Made by a program: the position numbers and the translations under genes | Part shown: one piece after another, positions 36,361 through 49,214 of the stretch | How the letters are laid out: each line of letters starts with the position of its first letter | Numbering within the stretch: the first letter of the stretch is position 1 | The notes under the pieces: model-generated | Seen by the model: only the letters and a program-made list of their open reading frames with translations | The model's database searches: none | What the model was told of the DNA's origin: nothing | Source: Cunninghamia lanceolata | Taxonomy: Eukaryota > Streptophyta > Pinopsida > Cupressales > Cupressaceae | Length of the DNA: 64,000 nt | Reading direction: 5' to 3' | Assembly (NCBI GenBank): GCA_027924645.1 | Contig: BSBN01001362.1 | Location: forward strand, 2,138,501-2,202,500

Positions 36361-39260
36361 AAAATGACTAAGTCCGGTAGCTTGATATCCTGAAACACTA
36401 GGATGAATATCCAAGTCATTAGGATGATTGCGCCTTGAGAAAAATTCATTAAGATGAGCGCCTAAAGGAGACTTTCTTAAACATTCAAACATTGAGCAAT
36501 AAGCATGAAGGGTTAAGGCACAATTTGCAACTCATAAAGCCTCAAAAGGGTGCCCAACTTGGAGAGAGCATTCATTTAAGACAAGGCGCCCATTGACACC
36601 TGTTCCACCATAAAAGTGCACCTAAGGTGGAAGGAGAACAAGCCTCTAGTACGTGAATCGCACCTATTGTCTAAACCACTTCATTATGGCGCCCTAGCAT
36701 GAGGAGGAGTATATACGTCAATAGGAAATGGCGCCTAGAAAGCAAATGAAGGACTAAGTGGCATTTTCAATAAGCATCAATTCACCTTGAGCTTTCAATA
36801 AATACATCAAATTAAGCCCCATAAGCCTAGGCACCCTTTGCCTTCAAAAGAACCTTGTATTGGCGCCTTGGAGGAAATCAACTTACAATGACAAGTCTTG
36901 GAGGTTTCTCATTTTGGATGATGTCTTTTGAGATTAACTACAATGATTGAAAGTTAAGATGAGTGGAAAGAACCTATCTTGAACCTTAGGCGCCCTTCAT
37001 GTAATTTCCCACCATCATGAGCACCTAGATCTAAGAAGGAGTGAATGAAGGATCTTAACATCAAGAAGCATGTTATCAATCAACTTGGAGAAGTCTTTGA
37101 CAATAATTATGATGAATTGAGTACATGGAAGTAAAGGAAGTACATATCAACTCCAAAGTGTGCCTAATGATCAATAAGAAATTCTTCCAAAGCAAAGGTG
37201 CTCATTGTGAATTTTCCTACTAGTTTTGGCACCTTGAAGTCTAAGTGCATGAAAATCATGAGGATGAGCGCTTAGGGATGAGATAGTCTTCATAAGAGTT
37301 TAAATAAGAACATCGTCAAAATGCGCCTTGGTAGAGAGACTTGAGACCATCATCAAATAAGCTAAAATATCTATCTCCAATCTAGGTGCAAATTCTAGCT
37401 CCTCCCAACTCAAATGAGCACCCAAGTTGAAGTCAACTCTCATCTATACAACCCTCAGATTGTGCCTTGATTGAGGAAGGGATTTGAACCTCAAAATTTA
37501 ATCATCTCAAGACAAAAGATTCCTTATACACTTGGAATTTGATTGAAATCATTGAGAATTAGAAAGAACCACCTAAGGATGTAAGGTGCACTTTTCACCC
37601 ATACAAGCCTAAAATTGTGCCTAATGGAAATAACTTGATTTCATATCAATAGGTGAGTGGCTTGAGAGAAAGGATCACTCTAGGTCATTTTCAATTGTTG
37701 AAAGCACAAAAATGATAAAGATAAAGATAAAGGCAATTGAGTTAGGCACACTTTAGCCTCTGAGGACACCTCAATGAGCGCCTTGGGTGAAATTGCATGA
37801 GATGACCTTTTGGAGTGAGCACTTGAAAGATAGAATTCATTCTAAGACATGTCTCATCATTTAGAATTACAAAATTGCAAGTATAAGGACATTTAAATCT
37901 AGGCGCACTCTCCATCAGTATAAACCCATTCTGGTGCTTAAAGGAGAAATTGCATTGAAAGACACCTTTTGAATGAATCTCCTAAGGGAGATTAACCTCT
38001 TTAAGCCATTACAATGTTTGAAATCATTTAAAGTGATAAATATGAACCAACTTGTGTTAGGCACCCTTTTCTCTTCTTTTTATCTATATATGTGCCTAGA
38101 TTTGTAGTAAGATTATTCCATGTTTAAAGAGGATTCATTTGTGTTATAAAATGTTTATCATGAGGATTGATGTGTTTCTTGGTTTGTATTGTAGGAAGAT
38201 TGAAAGGAAAAGGTGGGAGCAAGAGCTTGGAGTCGCCTAGAGTCATCATGTAGCTGCTCCAAAGGAGACTTTCACATTCATTCATGCCAGAGAGTTAAGA
38301 TGGAAGTAATCACTACCAAGGAAACACCACTTCAAGAGGTAGCTGCTCCAAGAGGTCACAACAAGATGTATTTCAAGTCTTCTTCATCAACGACATCACC
38401 AGTTGCATCGTGTTCGAAGACTTCCATCTATCACTTCAAGTTCCATTCATCTTCAAGTATCAACTAGATTCTCCATCAATCATCGCTTCAAGATCAACAT
38501 GTAGCCACTCCAAAGGAACTTATCATCATCATCAAGCATTCCAAAGACATCCATTCAATTTCAAGTCCCTCTGATACAATCAAGCCTCCTTGAGAAGTCA
38601 TCTACTTCACATATAAGGGAAAGTGTTATCATCAATATCTACACTTCAAAGGACCTTTAAAGTTGGAACACTTCTTCATCGAACATTCGAAGACATCCAT
38701 CCAAGCTTCAAGTTCTTTCACAATCTTCAAGTCCAGGAGAAATTACATCTAGTGAACTCATTAATTGGTGCCTAGGAGGAAAAGACCTTAAACTTACATT
38801 ATTGAGTCAGCACTTAAGAAATTGAGCCATTCTTAGTTAATTGGAGTCATAAAATATCAAATATAAAGTCAAATTGGACTTAGATGCCCCTTCATGTAAT
38901 TTCCCACCATCATGAGTGCCTAGATCTAGGAAGATCATCCAATTGCACCTAGGAATAAGATACAAGTCCAAGACCTCAAATTTGAGTGCCTAGAAGTGTG
39001 ATGGATTGAAGAAGCTACATTAGCGCCTAAGGGTAAGTTGTATCTAATGACATCACCTAATTGAGCGCCTAGGAGGTATAAAGCTTAACATTGACATGAG
39101 GACAAGCGCTTAGTAAAGGAGAGTTTCTCAAACATTTAAACATGTGAATGAAGTCATAGAAATGCACTAAGTCATCTAGGCGCCATTTTCCCCTTGTGTA
39201 TCCTTACATTTGCACCTAAGAAGAAGTTGCTTCAGTTCATTGGAGTGTTTGAGTATTGAG
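36361..39260. repeat. Degenerate dispersed repeats with GCGCC words inside the transposon
   Basis: About 2.9 kb is punctuated by GCGCCTA, GAGCGCCT and AGGCGCCC-like words every 50-120 bp in AT-rich sequence. One longer duplication is clear: TTCATGTAATTTCCCACCAT with flanks at about 37000-37040 and again at about 38890-38930. At 38400-38740 a ~120-bp module (CGAAGACATCCATCCAAGCT, then CTTCAAGTTC) recurs three times. No open frame has family features. It looks like an old, decayed tandem array. Confidence 0.5.
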
Positions 39261-39275
39261 GATTTCTTAGCAATG

Positions 39276-41050
39276 CTTTGCAACTTTACACTGCCTCCTT
39301 CTGACGATTTTTGGGGTAGCAGAAACCTTTCACCACGGGCAAACACCTCAGAGATATAAAAAACTAAGAGAGTTTATTGTAGAGGCACTCTACGTGATTG
39401 TGTTGCCTCAAACAGAATGTTTCTAAGTGACATGGTTTTTGAGTAACATCTCGTCAAAGATTGCTGCCTTTTTGCACTTTTGACTCTTCAGGGATATCAT
39501 CGGTACAATGTAGCTCGGACTATTTCGACATGTTTGGGTGAAAAATAGGACCATGCCTAGCGTAAATGTACCCATCCAGACGCGTTGGAATAGTTTGTTT
39601 GGTCACATCAGGAGCAGGATGAAAGTTACACCCCTTTGCAACTTTACACTGCCTCCTTCTGACAATTTTTGGGGCAGCAGAAAACCTTTCACCACGGGCA
39701 AATGTCTCAGAGATATAAAAACTAAGAGAGGTTATTAGAGAGGCACTCTACATGATCGTGTTGCCTCAGACCAAATGTTTCTAAGTGACACATTTTTTGA
39801 GTAACATCTCATCAAAGATTGTTGCCTTTTTGCACTTTGGACTCTTCAAGGATATCGTAGGTACAATGTAGCTCAGACTATTTCGACATGTTTGGGTGAA
39901 AAATAAGACTATGCCTAGGAAAATGTACCCATCCAGATGCGTTGGAATAGTCAGTTTGGTCGCATTAGGAGCAGGATGAAAGTTACACCCCTTTGCAACT
40001 TTACACTGCCTCCTTCTAACGATTTTTAGGGCAGCAGAAAACCTTTCACCACGGGCAAATGTCTCAGAGATATAAAAAACTGAGAGAGGTTATTGTAGAG
40101 GCACTCTACATGATCACGTTACCTTAGACAGAATGTTTCTAAGTGACATGTTTTTTGAGTAACATCTCGTCAAAGATTGCTGCCTTTTTGCACTTTAGAC
40201 TCTTCAGGGATATCGTCGGTACAATGTAGCACAGACTGTTTCGACATGTTTGGGTGAAAAATAGGACCATACCTAGCGTAAATGTACCCATCTGAATGTG
40301 TTGGAATAGTCAATTTGGTCGCATCAGGAGCAAGACGAAAGTTACACCCCTTTGCAACTTTACACTGCCTCCTTCTGATAATTTTTAGGGCAGTAGAAAA
40401 CCTTTCACCACGGGAAAATGTCTCAAAGATATAAAAAACTGAGAGAGGTTATTGTAGAGGCACTCTACATGATCACATTGCCTCAAACAGAATGTTTCTA
40501 AGTGACATGGTTTTCGAGTAACATCTCATCAAAGATTGCTGCCTTTTTACACTTTGGACTCTTCAGGGATATTGTCTTACAATGTAGCTCGGACTGTTTC
40601 GACATGTTTGGGTGAAAAATAGGACCATGCCTAGCATAAATGTACCCATCTGGATGCATTGGAATAGTCAGTTTGGTCGCATCAAGAGAAGGATGAAAGT
40701 TAAACCCCTTTGCAACTTTACACTGCCTCCTTCTGACAATTTTTGGGCAGTAGAAAACCTTTCACCACAGGCAAATGCCTCAGAGATATAAAAACTGAGA
40801 GAGGTTATTGTAGAGGAACTCTACATGATCGCGTTGCCTTAGATGGAATGTTTCTAAGTGACACAGCTTTTGAGTAACATCTGGTCAAAGATTGTTGCCT
40901 TTTTGCACTTTGGACTCTTCAGGGATATCGTCGGTACAATGTAGCTCGAACTGTTTCGACATGTTTGGGTGAAAAACAAGACCATGCCTAGCGTAAATGT
41001 ACCCATCCGGACGTGTTGGAATAGTCAGTTTGGTCACATTAGGAGCAGGA
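39276..41050. repeat. 358-bp tandem satellite, five copies
   Basis: The unit start CTTTGCAACTTTACACTGCC recurs at 39276, 39634, 39991, 40350 and 40708, with spacings of 357 to 359 bases. The last copy ends at about 41050. Each unit contains CCTTTCACCACGGG, CAGAGATATAAAAA, GTTTCGACATGTTTGGGTG and GTACAATGTAGC blocks. Copies differ by scattered single-base changes. The array sits directly beyond the 3' end of the transposase gene. A short plus-strand frame (39538-39738) is not kept in the other units. Confidence 0.95.
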
Positions 41051-41200
41051 CACCAAAAATGCATAACATGATGATGTAAAAATGCGTATATGTGTAAAAA
41101 TGTGACAAGAAATTAAAAAAAGACAAACCTTACAAATTAATGTGCATACTTACAACTCAATGTAACATGAATTTACAAAATCAATGTGAATACTTACAAA

Positions 41201-44200
41201 TTAATCCAATGAACCATCTGGGCCTGCTCTACTCTTTATTGTGTTAAGTATTGCTTCATTGTCAGACTCACGCACCTTCCACAAGATTTTGTTCAAAGGT
41301 CTACCCTGATACTTTATCAAATGAACATTGGATGCCATGACAAGGTTCGAGTACTGAAGAATCTTCTTATGCATGTCAAAGTCCTGAAATAACCAAACAT
41401 TAACACTCTTATGTGGGTACCTTCTAAGCCATGTTTTAGTAATAACCATTGAGCCTGTAGGGTATTCGATGTTTTCTCCATCTGTAACAAGGGCCTCCAA
41501 TTTCCTTTTGGCCTCAACACAACGACATAAGTAATAATTTGTTCCCTCTTCATTATCTTCATCTGCAATATCTGCATATACGTGCCCTACATTGATATGT
41601 GTAGCAAATTACAAGAAATTAGTCAACATTACAAAAACACTACAAAGTAAGATGACATTACCTGGTTGAACTAGATGAAATTAGATGCATATACATGCCC
41701 TATATTACCTGGTTGAACTAAATATGATATGTGGTCAAATTCAACTGATGATTCCATCTGTGTTAGTTCTAGTGCCGTCAAGGGTTGATATGTGTCAAGT
41801 GGCTAAGATAACTTAACTGCCATTCGTCAACCCACTCCTTTGACTCGCACTCATCCCAGACTTGAATTGTACAAGAAGAACAAAAGCATGACATCTTTCA
41901 TGTATGGATACTCCATGAACCTGCAATTGAGCTTCTGAAAGAGTGCATCTCATTTGATCCTATCAGTGTACAACAATCCTCATATGGTGCAATGTTAGTA
42001 TCATCTATCAACCAAAAAAATCTACGAACTGAAGACTTACCTTCATTACCTAGACCCATGGAAGCATTACACCACTCGACAATCAATTTTGCATCTATCA
42101 ACTTTGCATTGTCTTTATACTTTAACTCTTCTCATGCTATGGCTCTTTTGATACATGCTCCTGCACCATCATGCTCCCCCTTTCCATGCCCGGCCTCACA
42201 AAAGTTCCACATATGCTGAATACCTATAAAATTATGCCTCCTACTCAGCCAATAGAAATTTTGCGAGTTCTTGAATTGTGACGCACAGTTATCTGACCAT
42301 ATGATATGTTGACTGAACAATATGCCCCTTCTAGCCAAATCATTATAGAATACCTGAAAGCAATCTTGCACGAACTCCGTAGAATGCGTGCGATCATCAC
42401 TAAAATAGAAATTATACTCCCTTGTGATCTTTTTGTCCTCTGTACTATCATTCGCATGAATGAATGCGATGTGCACAAATATAGAAACCTGTGTGGAGTT
42501 GTAATATTGTGATTGCACCTCACGCTGTGGCTGTAGACTATATTTCTCTGCAAAGTCAACGACTGAAACAATGCTACCAACCGGAAATGTATCCTTGCAT
42601 AACTTGAACTGCAAGTCCAACCATTGAGCTCTATGGGCATGTCTTGCATACTCATACACTATGCTATCATGAAATATAGGCATAAACTGATACACTAGAA
42701 TCTTTTCAATAACTAATTCACACCTCTTTGCTTCTTTACCATCATTTGTATTGTATGCCACTGTTTTATACTTGCCAGACTCTACTAGTTTGTTTCCAAC
42801 CGCATGTGTTATTTCCATATGTTCCCATATTGGCAAATGTTGCAAGCCACCGCAACGGTGACATGTGCCATCCAAGCATAATTTCTTGTAGAATATTTGA
42901 CCTTCCTCTCTTTCACATAAAATTCTTGATATGAAGTCTCTTGAAGATGTTGGTGGGGCACATATGGCACAACCCTGCAAAACATTGTTAGTATGCATAT
43001 CTAAACATATAGACCTATAAGCATCAAAATGGTTAGAAAATTCAATATGTAATCTACAACAACAAGTAGTGCGTGTGTGATTTATCTTGACATAGAAAGG
43101 TTTTAGCATTTCAAAATATCTTTGACAAATTTTAATTTGAGGATACTTCTCTAGAAATTTACCATAAAACTGTGCTTGAGTCTCATCCAAAAAATGCTTT
43201 GGATGTGGCTCACGATTCTGACAACTGATTCTCCTTCTTACCACATCCCTTTGATTCGGAGATACCCTTGTGTAATTCTTCCAAAAGTCTTCAATTAGTG
43301 ATCTCAATGCTTCAACAATTGGTTTATATTTCCGTGGTAGTCTCCCCGAGAATGCCCATAATTCATTTGCATTAGTGTCCTCAATTCTTTGGCATCTTCC
43401 AATGGCTCTTGATAAAGTTTTCCTATTAATTCTCAATTCTCAACTCTTCTTTCTAATGAGACAAGCTTTCCTCGTTTGACTACTTACTATAGTCGATGTA
43501 ATCACACGCCGTGTTGCATTACTATCTTTTGTGTGTGAGGTGTTACCCACACTCTCATACGCACTCATTAGATTCTTGACAATAGATTTTTCACTTGAAG
43601 CCTCTGATGTTCTCAACCCAAGAATCTTCATGATGGACATATACTTTATACTTCGCATTATTTCAATGAATAGTTGACATCTTGCAATCTCATTTAACTT
43701 TTCAAAGAACAATCTCCAAATCTTATGAGCATATCTTCTACAAGTGCATTTTGGAATCTTACCTTCCATTGGCTGCAAAATATTCTCATCAATATCAATC
43801 AAATACTTTGGCTTTCTATGCAAAATTCTAGGTGGTGTTAAGTTAGGTAAATTCATCTCAACATTAGGAATTTCATCAATATTTAAATGAGATGGGCTAG
43901 ATGGCATACCTTCGATCAAAGATGGAATAGATGACATACCTTGAGGTTGAGGTGGGAACGATGGTGTACCTCCTTCATCACATGTGAGTGATGATGTACT
44001 CTCAACTTGAGATGTGGTAGATGGTGTCCCTATATGTTGACTTGCGGTAGAGGACGTGTCTCCAACTATGGTATTAAAATCTCTCGTAGCACGAAGTTTT
44101 TGTATTCGTTCTCTTTGTGCCGCCAATACCATATCTCTTTGTGATGGTTGTGGTTCCTCTTCAATTGGTATGTCTTCATTTATCATGTCCAATTTCCTCT

Positions 44201-44294
44201 TCTCATGAAGTTCCCTCATAGCCACTGCTTTCTTTGCATTCTTACCCTCTATCTCTTCCTGTGTTGGTTTAATTCTTGATCGTTTCCTTGGCAT
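41201..44294 (-). pseudogene. Transposase-like gene of the DNA transposon (two exons, ~990 codons)
   Basis: Exon 1 runs 44294 to 41709 from ATG (MPRKRSRIKPTQEEIEGKNA). The intron is 41708-41587 (GT-AG, phase 1, 122 bp); exon 2 is 41586-41201. Residues 1-30 are basic, a possible nuclear signal; to about 165 the chain is Ser/Pro/Thr-rich. Cys pairs occur in CTCRRYAHKIW, CAICAPPTSS and CHRCGG. Candidate catalytic acidic residues are VVDFAE (about residue 580), IWSDNCASQFKN (about 668) and GHGKGEHDGAGACIKR (about 697). A Cys cluster CFCSSCTIQVWDECESKEWV follows. The SD-x-x-QFK plus HGKG-x-x-DG pair is, from memory, shared with unnamed transposon proteins of other plants and animals. Stops at 43440, 42132 and 41898 (all TGA) and a shift near 41800 inactivate it; everything else is open. 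Confidence 0.75.
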
Positions 44295-45083
44295 GACAGA
44301 GAATTTATCTATAGCATGATAAAGATACCAATATTACTTCCTAAGAAATGAATACAAGATAATAGTGGGATTGTATTTTTATTATGTTGTAAGGATTTAT
44401 TCTTGTATAGTTTGACATCATGGTATGTTAAGGTCTGTTTATTACACATAATTATTAAAGAGCCCAAGTGTAGAAAATATGCATGGCATCATGTGAGATT
44501 GTAGGCTATTTTCTTGATTGGGAATGTGTCTATTTTAAACCTGTATGATAAAGCATGATAAAGTAATTCAATCCAAATTAAGGAAAATGTAAAGAACATG
44601 CATGTAAAGACTTGACATACCTAAAAAACAAAGATTCGAATGGAGAGAGTACCAAATTATGTAGTGTTTTTTTCTTCTTGCATCAAACTCCTCAACAATT
44701 TGAGTTTTTCACCACTTGCTTCCTTTTCAATGTTAAATTGAATAACACTCAAATATAATTACTAACAATAATACTATTAACTAATCTATAATGTTAAATT
44801 CCTAAAATTGAATCACAATTAACATTGCAACACTACAAAAATTGAAACTTGAATAGATATATATCAAACTTGGTGTGAAAACTATGTTATTTCCTCCTTC
44901 TCAAGTTGACAAAGTAGAAAAAGTGGTGGAAAGATCATGCAAAGGTGGTACAATGTGTCAAATGTGCATGTGAACTTCCCAACAGCATGAAAGCACTTCT
45001 TTTTTGTCGGAGCATGTGCAGAATCAGTATGAAAACAGAGCATTTTGGCCTGGATCACAGGGGTCAACATTTTTTTACCGTTT
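44295..45083. other. Upstream region of the transposase-like gene
   Basis: AT-rich DNA that should hold the promoter and leader of the minus-strand gene. I see no decisive TATA box. The open frame at 44882-45097 has no recognisable features. The palindrome at 45084-45140 lies about 800 bp upstream of the start codon. Confidence 0.4.
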
Positions 45084-45140
45084 CTATAGCAGGACAAAAT
45101 GCAAGCGCATTATAACGTGCTCACATTTTGTCCTTCTATA
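45084..45140. repeat. Imperfect 57-bp palindrome upstream of the transposase-like gene
   Basis: The arms are CTATAGCAGGACAAAATG and CATTTTGTCCTTCTATAG, around a GCGCATTATAACGTGC core. The core matches the TTATAA-centred palindromes near both transposon ends. It could be a binding site for the element's own protein or an internal copy of a subterminal end (inference). Confidence 0.85.
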
Positions 45141-45209
45141 GATTGATCACATCCTATGCATTATCTTCCTTAACACAAGCAAGGATGACCACATCCTATG
45201 CTTCATCAA

Positions 45210-45790
45210 CTAACACTTCCAAGCCTTACAATTCCTCTTAAATACGGGAGGATCCATGACTGGAAGAGCCAAGCCACTTGGTCCTGCCTTGTTGAAGGAT
45301 GACATTCTAGGAGAATTAGGAGATTTTCCTTTGGAGATCATATAATCTTTAAATGCTTTCCATCTTGGTAGGTCCTCTATATCAGAGAAAAACCACTGAT
45401 GGTGTCTAAGAAATAAGAAATTCTTCATCTCTTTGGTGATCCATTTCTCTTTCCAAACCTTCCCCTTCAGACTTGAATGACCACAAGGTTTTTGAGGGAG
45501 AACTTTTCCTGTTTCCTGCAAGAGGTTGCCAGATGCTTCACCATATGATAGGCATAACAATGAAGGGGCAAGCCCTCATAATCAAGTTCTTGATAGAAAA
45601 TTCCCATCGAGGAAGAAAGACAGATCTTCTTTGGAAGTAGAAGTTCTAGTTTGTGACAAATCCTTATCCAAGCATAAATAGTAGGGGTTCTGTCAAGCGA
45701 TTGCCAATCCACTTCCACAAAGTCTCCTGAAGACTTCTTGTTTGATTCCAAAACATCCACCCCCCAAAACTGGAGAGGCAATCAATATAA
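45210..45790 (-). pseudogene. LINE ORF1-like remnant (DUF4283 plus zinc-knuckle region)
   Basis: On the minus strand two overlapping frames give FWGVDVLESNKKSSGDFVEV, ICHKLELLLPKKICL, and QELDYEGLPLHCYAYHMVKH. This order is that of plant LINE ORF1-type proteins with DUF4283 and a CCHC knuckle; LDYEGLPxxC is the most diagnostic part. The knuckle Cys/His are partly replaced. A frameshift near 45500 separates it from a C-terminal piece rich in Ser/Pro ending at 45210. No endonuclease or RT is attached. It is probably a fragment captured by, or inserted into, the transposon. Confidence 0.6.
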
Positions 45791-45929
45791 TCAAACCCAT
45801 AAATCTGCATTTGATGATAGAAACTCTCTTCAGGCTAGATTAAGAGTCCAACATTTCAGCTCAAGTCTAAACCCATCAACATCTAAATAACCTGAATACA
45901 AAATCTCTGTTTGCCTATCTTTAGAACTC

Positions 45930-48540
45930 AACCCTCAACGTCAAACCCTAATCCCTCAACCCTTAACTCTGATCCCTCGACCCTCAACCATATCCCTAAA
46001 CCCTAAACCCTAAAGCCTCAACCCTCAACCCTCAATGTCAAATCCTAATCCCTCGACCCTTCACTCTAATCCCTCAACCCTAAACCCTATCCCTAAACCC
46101 TCAACACTATACCTTAAACCCTAATCCCTCAACCCTCAACCCTAAACCTTATCCCTAAACCCTAATCCCTCAACCCTCAACCCTAATCTGTCATCCCTCA
46201 ACTCTAATCCCTCATCCATAAACCCTAAATGCTATCCCTATTCCTAAACCCTCAACAGACTTGATACTATACCTTAAACCCTAATCCCTTATCCCTAAAC
46301 CCTCCAACCCTATCCCTAATCCTTATACCCTCCACACTCTAATTTAACCCTAATCCCTCGACCCTCAACCCTATCCCTAAACCCTTGACCCTCGAACCTC
46401 AACCCTCAACCCTCAATGTCAAACCCTAATCCCTCAACCCTTAACTCTTATCCCTCGACCCTCAACCCTATCCCTAAACCCTAAACCCTAAAGCCTCAAC
46501 CCTCAAATTCAAATCCTAATCCCTCAGCCCTTCACTCTAATCCCTCAACCCTAAACCCTATCCGTAAACCCTCAACACTATACCTTAAACCCTAATCCCT
46601 CAACCCTCAACCCTAAACCTTATCCCTAAACCCTAATCCCTCAACTCTCAACCCTAATCCGTCATCCCTCAACTCTAATCCGTCATCCCTAAACCCTAAA
46701 TGCTATCCCTATTCCTAGACCCTCAACGGGTTCGATACTATACCTTAAACCCTAATCCCTTATCCCTAAACCCTCCAATCCTATCCCTAATCGTTATACC
46801 CTCGACACTCTACTTTAACCCTAATCCCTCGACCCTCAACCCTATTCCTAAACCCTTGACCCTCAAATCTCAACCCTCAACGTCAAACCCTAATCCCTCA
46901 ACCCTTAACTCTGATCCCTCGACCCTCGACCCTCAACCCTATCCATAAACCCTAAACCCTAAAGCCTCAACCCTCAATGTCAAATCCTAATCCCTCAACC
47001 CTTCACTCTAATCCCTCAACCCTAAACCCTATCCCTAAACCCTCAACACTATACCTTAAACCCTAATCCCTCAACCCTCAACCCTAAACCTTATCCCTAA
47101 ACCCTAATCCCTCAACCCTAATCCATCATCCCTCAACTCTAATCCCTCATCCCTAAACCCTAAACGCTATCCCTATTCCTAGACCCTCAACGAGCTTGAT
47201 ACTATACCTTAAACCCTAATCCCTTATCCCTAAACCCTCCAACCCTATCCCTAATCCTTATACCCTCGACACTCTACTTTAACCCTAATCCCTCAACCCT
47301 TAACTCTGATCCCTCGACCCTTAACCCTTAAAACTTGAACCCTAAAACCTATCGCTACACGCTCGACACTATATCTTAAACCCTAATCCCTTAACCCTCA
47401 TCCCTAAAGCCTCAACCCTAAATCTTTAAACCTTCAACCCTAAACCCTATCCCTAATCCCTCTACCCTCAACACTCTTATTTAACCCTAATCCCTTGACC
47501 ATTAACCCTATCCCTCAACATCAACCCTCAACCCTCAATCTTCAACCCTCAACTCTCAACATTAAACCCTAATTCATCAACCCTAAACCCTAATCCCTCA
47601 AACCTAAACCCTATCCCTAAACCATCAACCCTCAACACTATACCTTAAACCCTAATCCCTATCCCTCAACCCTTAACCCTTAAAACTTAAACCCTATCCC
47701 TACACCCTCAACACTTGACACTATATCTTAAGCCTTAAACCCTCATCCCTAAAGCCTCAACCCTCAATCCTTAAACCTTCAACCCTAAACCCTATCCCTA
47801 ATCCCTCTAACCTCGACACTCTAACCCTAACCTCAACATTAAACCCTAATCCGTCAACCCTAAACCCTAATCCGTCAACACTAAACCCTATCCCTAAACC
47901 CTTAACCCTCAACACTATACCTTAAACCCTAATCCATCAACCCTAAAACCTAATCCCTCAACCCTCAACCCTAGAAACACTATCAATAAACCCTCAACCC
48001 TAATCCCTCAACCCTCAACCCTAATCCCTCATCCCTAAACCCTAAACGCTATCCCTATTCCTAAACCCTCAACCCTTGACACTATACCTCAAACCCTAAT
48101 CCCTTATCCCTAAACCCTATCCCTCAACCTTTAACCCTTAAAAATTAAACCCTAAAACCTATCCATAAACCCTCAACGCTCAACACTATATTTTAAACCC
48201 CAATCCCTTAACCCTCAGCCCTAAAGCCTCAACCCTCAATCGTTAAACCTTCAACCCTAAACCCTATCCCTAATCCCTCTACCCTCAACACTCTACTTTA
48301 ACCCTAATCCCTTGACCATCAACCCTATACCTAAACCCTCAACCCTCAACCCTCAACTCTCAACATTAAACCCTAATCTCTCAACCCTAAACCCTATCCC
48401 CTCAACCCTAAACCCTATCCCCTCAACCCTAAACCCTATCCCTAAACCCTCAACCCTCAACACTATACCTTAAACCATAATCCCTCAACCCCAAATCCTA
48501 ATCCCTCAACCCTAAACCCTAAACCCTACCCCTAAACCCA
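45930..48540. repeat. CCCTAA-like interstitial array with ~468 bp higher-order period
   Basis: The stretch consists of variants of CCCTAAACCCTCAACCCTAATCC. Units differ in length (6 to 8 bases) and are highly degenerate, so it is not a functional telomere. A marker CCTCAACRGRYTTGATACTA-type sequence recurs at about 46258, 46729 and 47194, spaced about 471 and 465 bases. GTCAAACCCTAATCCCTCAA recurs at about 45940, 46418 and 46880. Later parts (47300-48540) are less regular. It lies inside the DNA transposon. The open frame at 46700-46948 is repeat-derived. Confidence 0.93.
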
Positions 48541-48924
48541 ACAAAACTACTTTGCCTTATGTTAGGTTGTTAAACCCATCATTTTTGACACTCTTCTCTT
48601 AAAGATATTTGAGTTGCAAGAATATGTCAGAAAAATGGCTATGAACTTTTTTAATGTTAGTAATGTTATATGGCAAGTTTTTCTGGCCCATCTGGGGTTC
48701 ATTATGCCAATAGGTGTACACACTATGAGAAACACTTTGCGTATGGTACATCCACAGTGAGTAATTAACAGTTGAAATCAGAAGGATGATCATTATGAGA
48801 AACGATTTGCATTGGGGTACATCTATGTTTCTTGTTGTCCACCTCGCACTTAGGGGAGGTATATTGTTATGAAACAGGCAAATAATCTCCCATTGTTTAC
48901 TGGCTCTATCCACAAGAACTACTA
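48541..48924. other. Non-repetitive island within the CCCTAA-like array
   Basis: About 380 bp of unique-looking sequence breaks the array. An internal pair of related segments, CACTATGAGAAACACTTTGC (about 48719) and CATTATGAGAAACGATTTGC (about 48790), suggests a small duplication. No coding motif is seen; the minus-strand frame 48599-48913 has no family features. Confidence 0.5.
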
Positions 48925-49175
48925 AACTATACCTTAAACCCTAATCCCTCAACCCTAAACTTTCAACCCTAAACCCTATCCCTAATCCCTCTACCATCAA
49001 AACTTTACCTTAACCCTAATCCCTCGACCCTTAACCCTAAATGCTATCACTAAAGCCTCAACCCTAAACCCTAATCCCTCAAGGTCCTAAACTATAATCC
49101 CTTATCCCTAAACTCTAAATCCTATCCCTAAATGCTCAACCCTCAACCTTAAACCTTAATCACTCAATCCTTATC
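48925..49175. repeat. CCCTAA-like array, second patch
   Basis: The same degenerate CCCTAAACCCTCAACC units resume after the 380-bp island and fade out into CCCCTCCCCTCCCC-type sequence at about 49185. It is probably part of the 45930-48540 array, interrupted by insertion or gene conversion. Confidence 0.85.
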
Positions 49176-49214
49176 CACCCCTCCCCTCCCCTATCTGGCT
49201 CACTCCCATCTTTA

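Noticed and set aside
39538..39738. 66-codon open frame in the 358-bp satellite
   Set aside because: It is not preserved in the other four units, so it is not under coding constraint.
46700..46948. Pro/Asn/Leu-rich open frame
   Set aside because: It is the CCCTAA-like repeat read in one frame; no independent coding signal.
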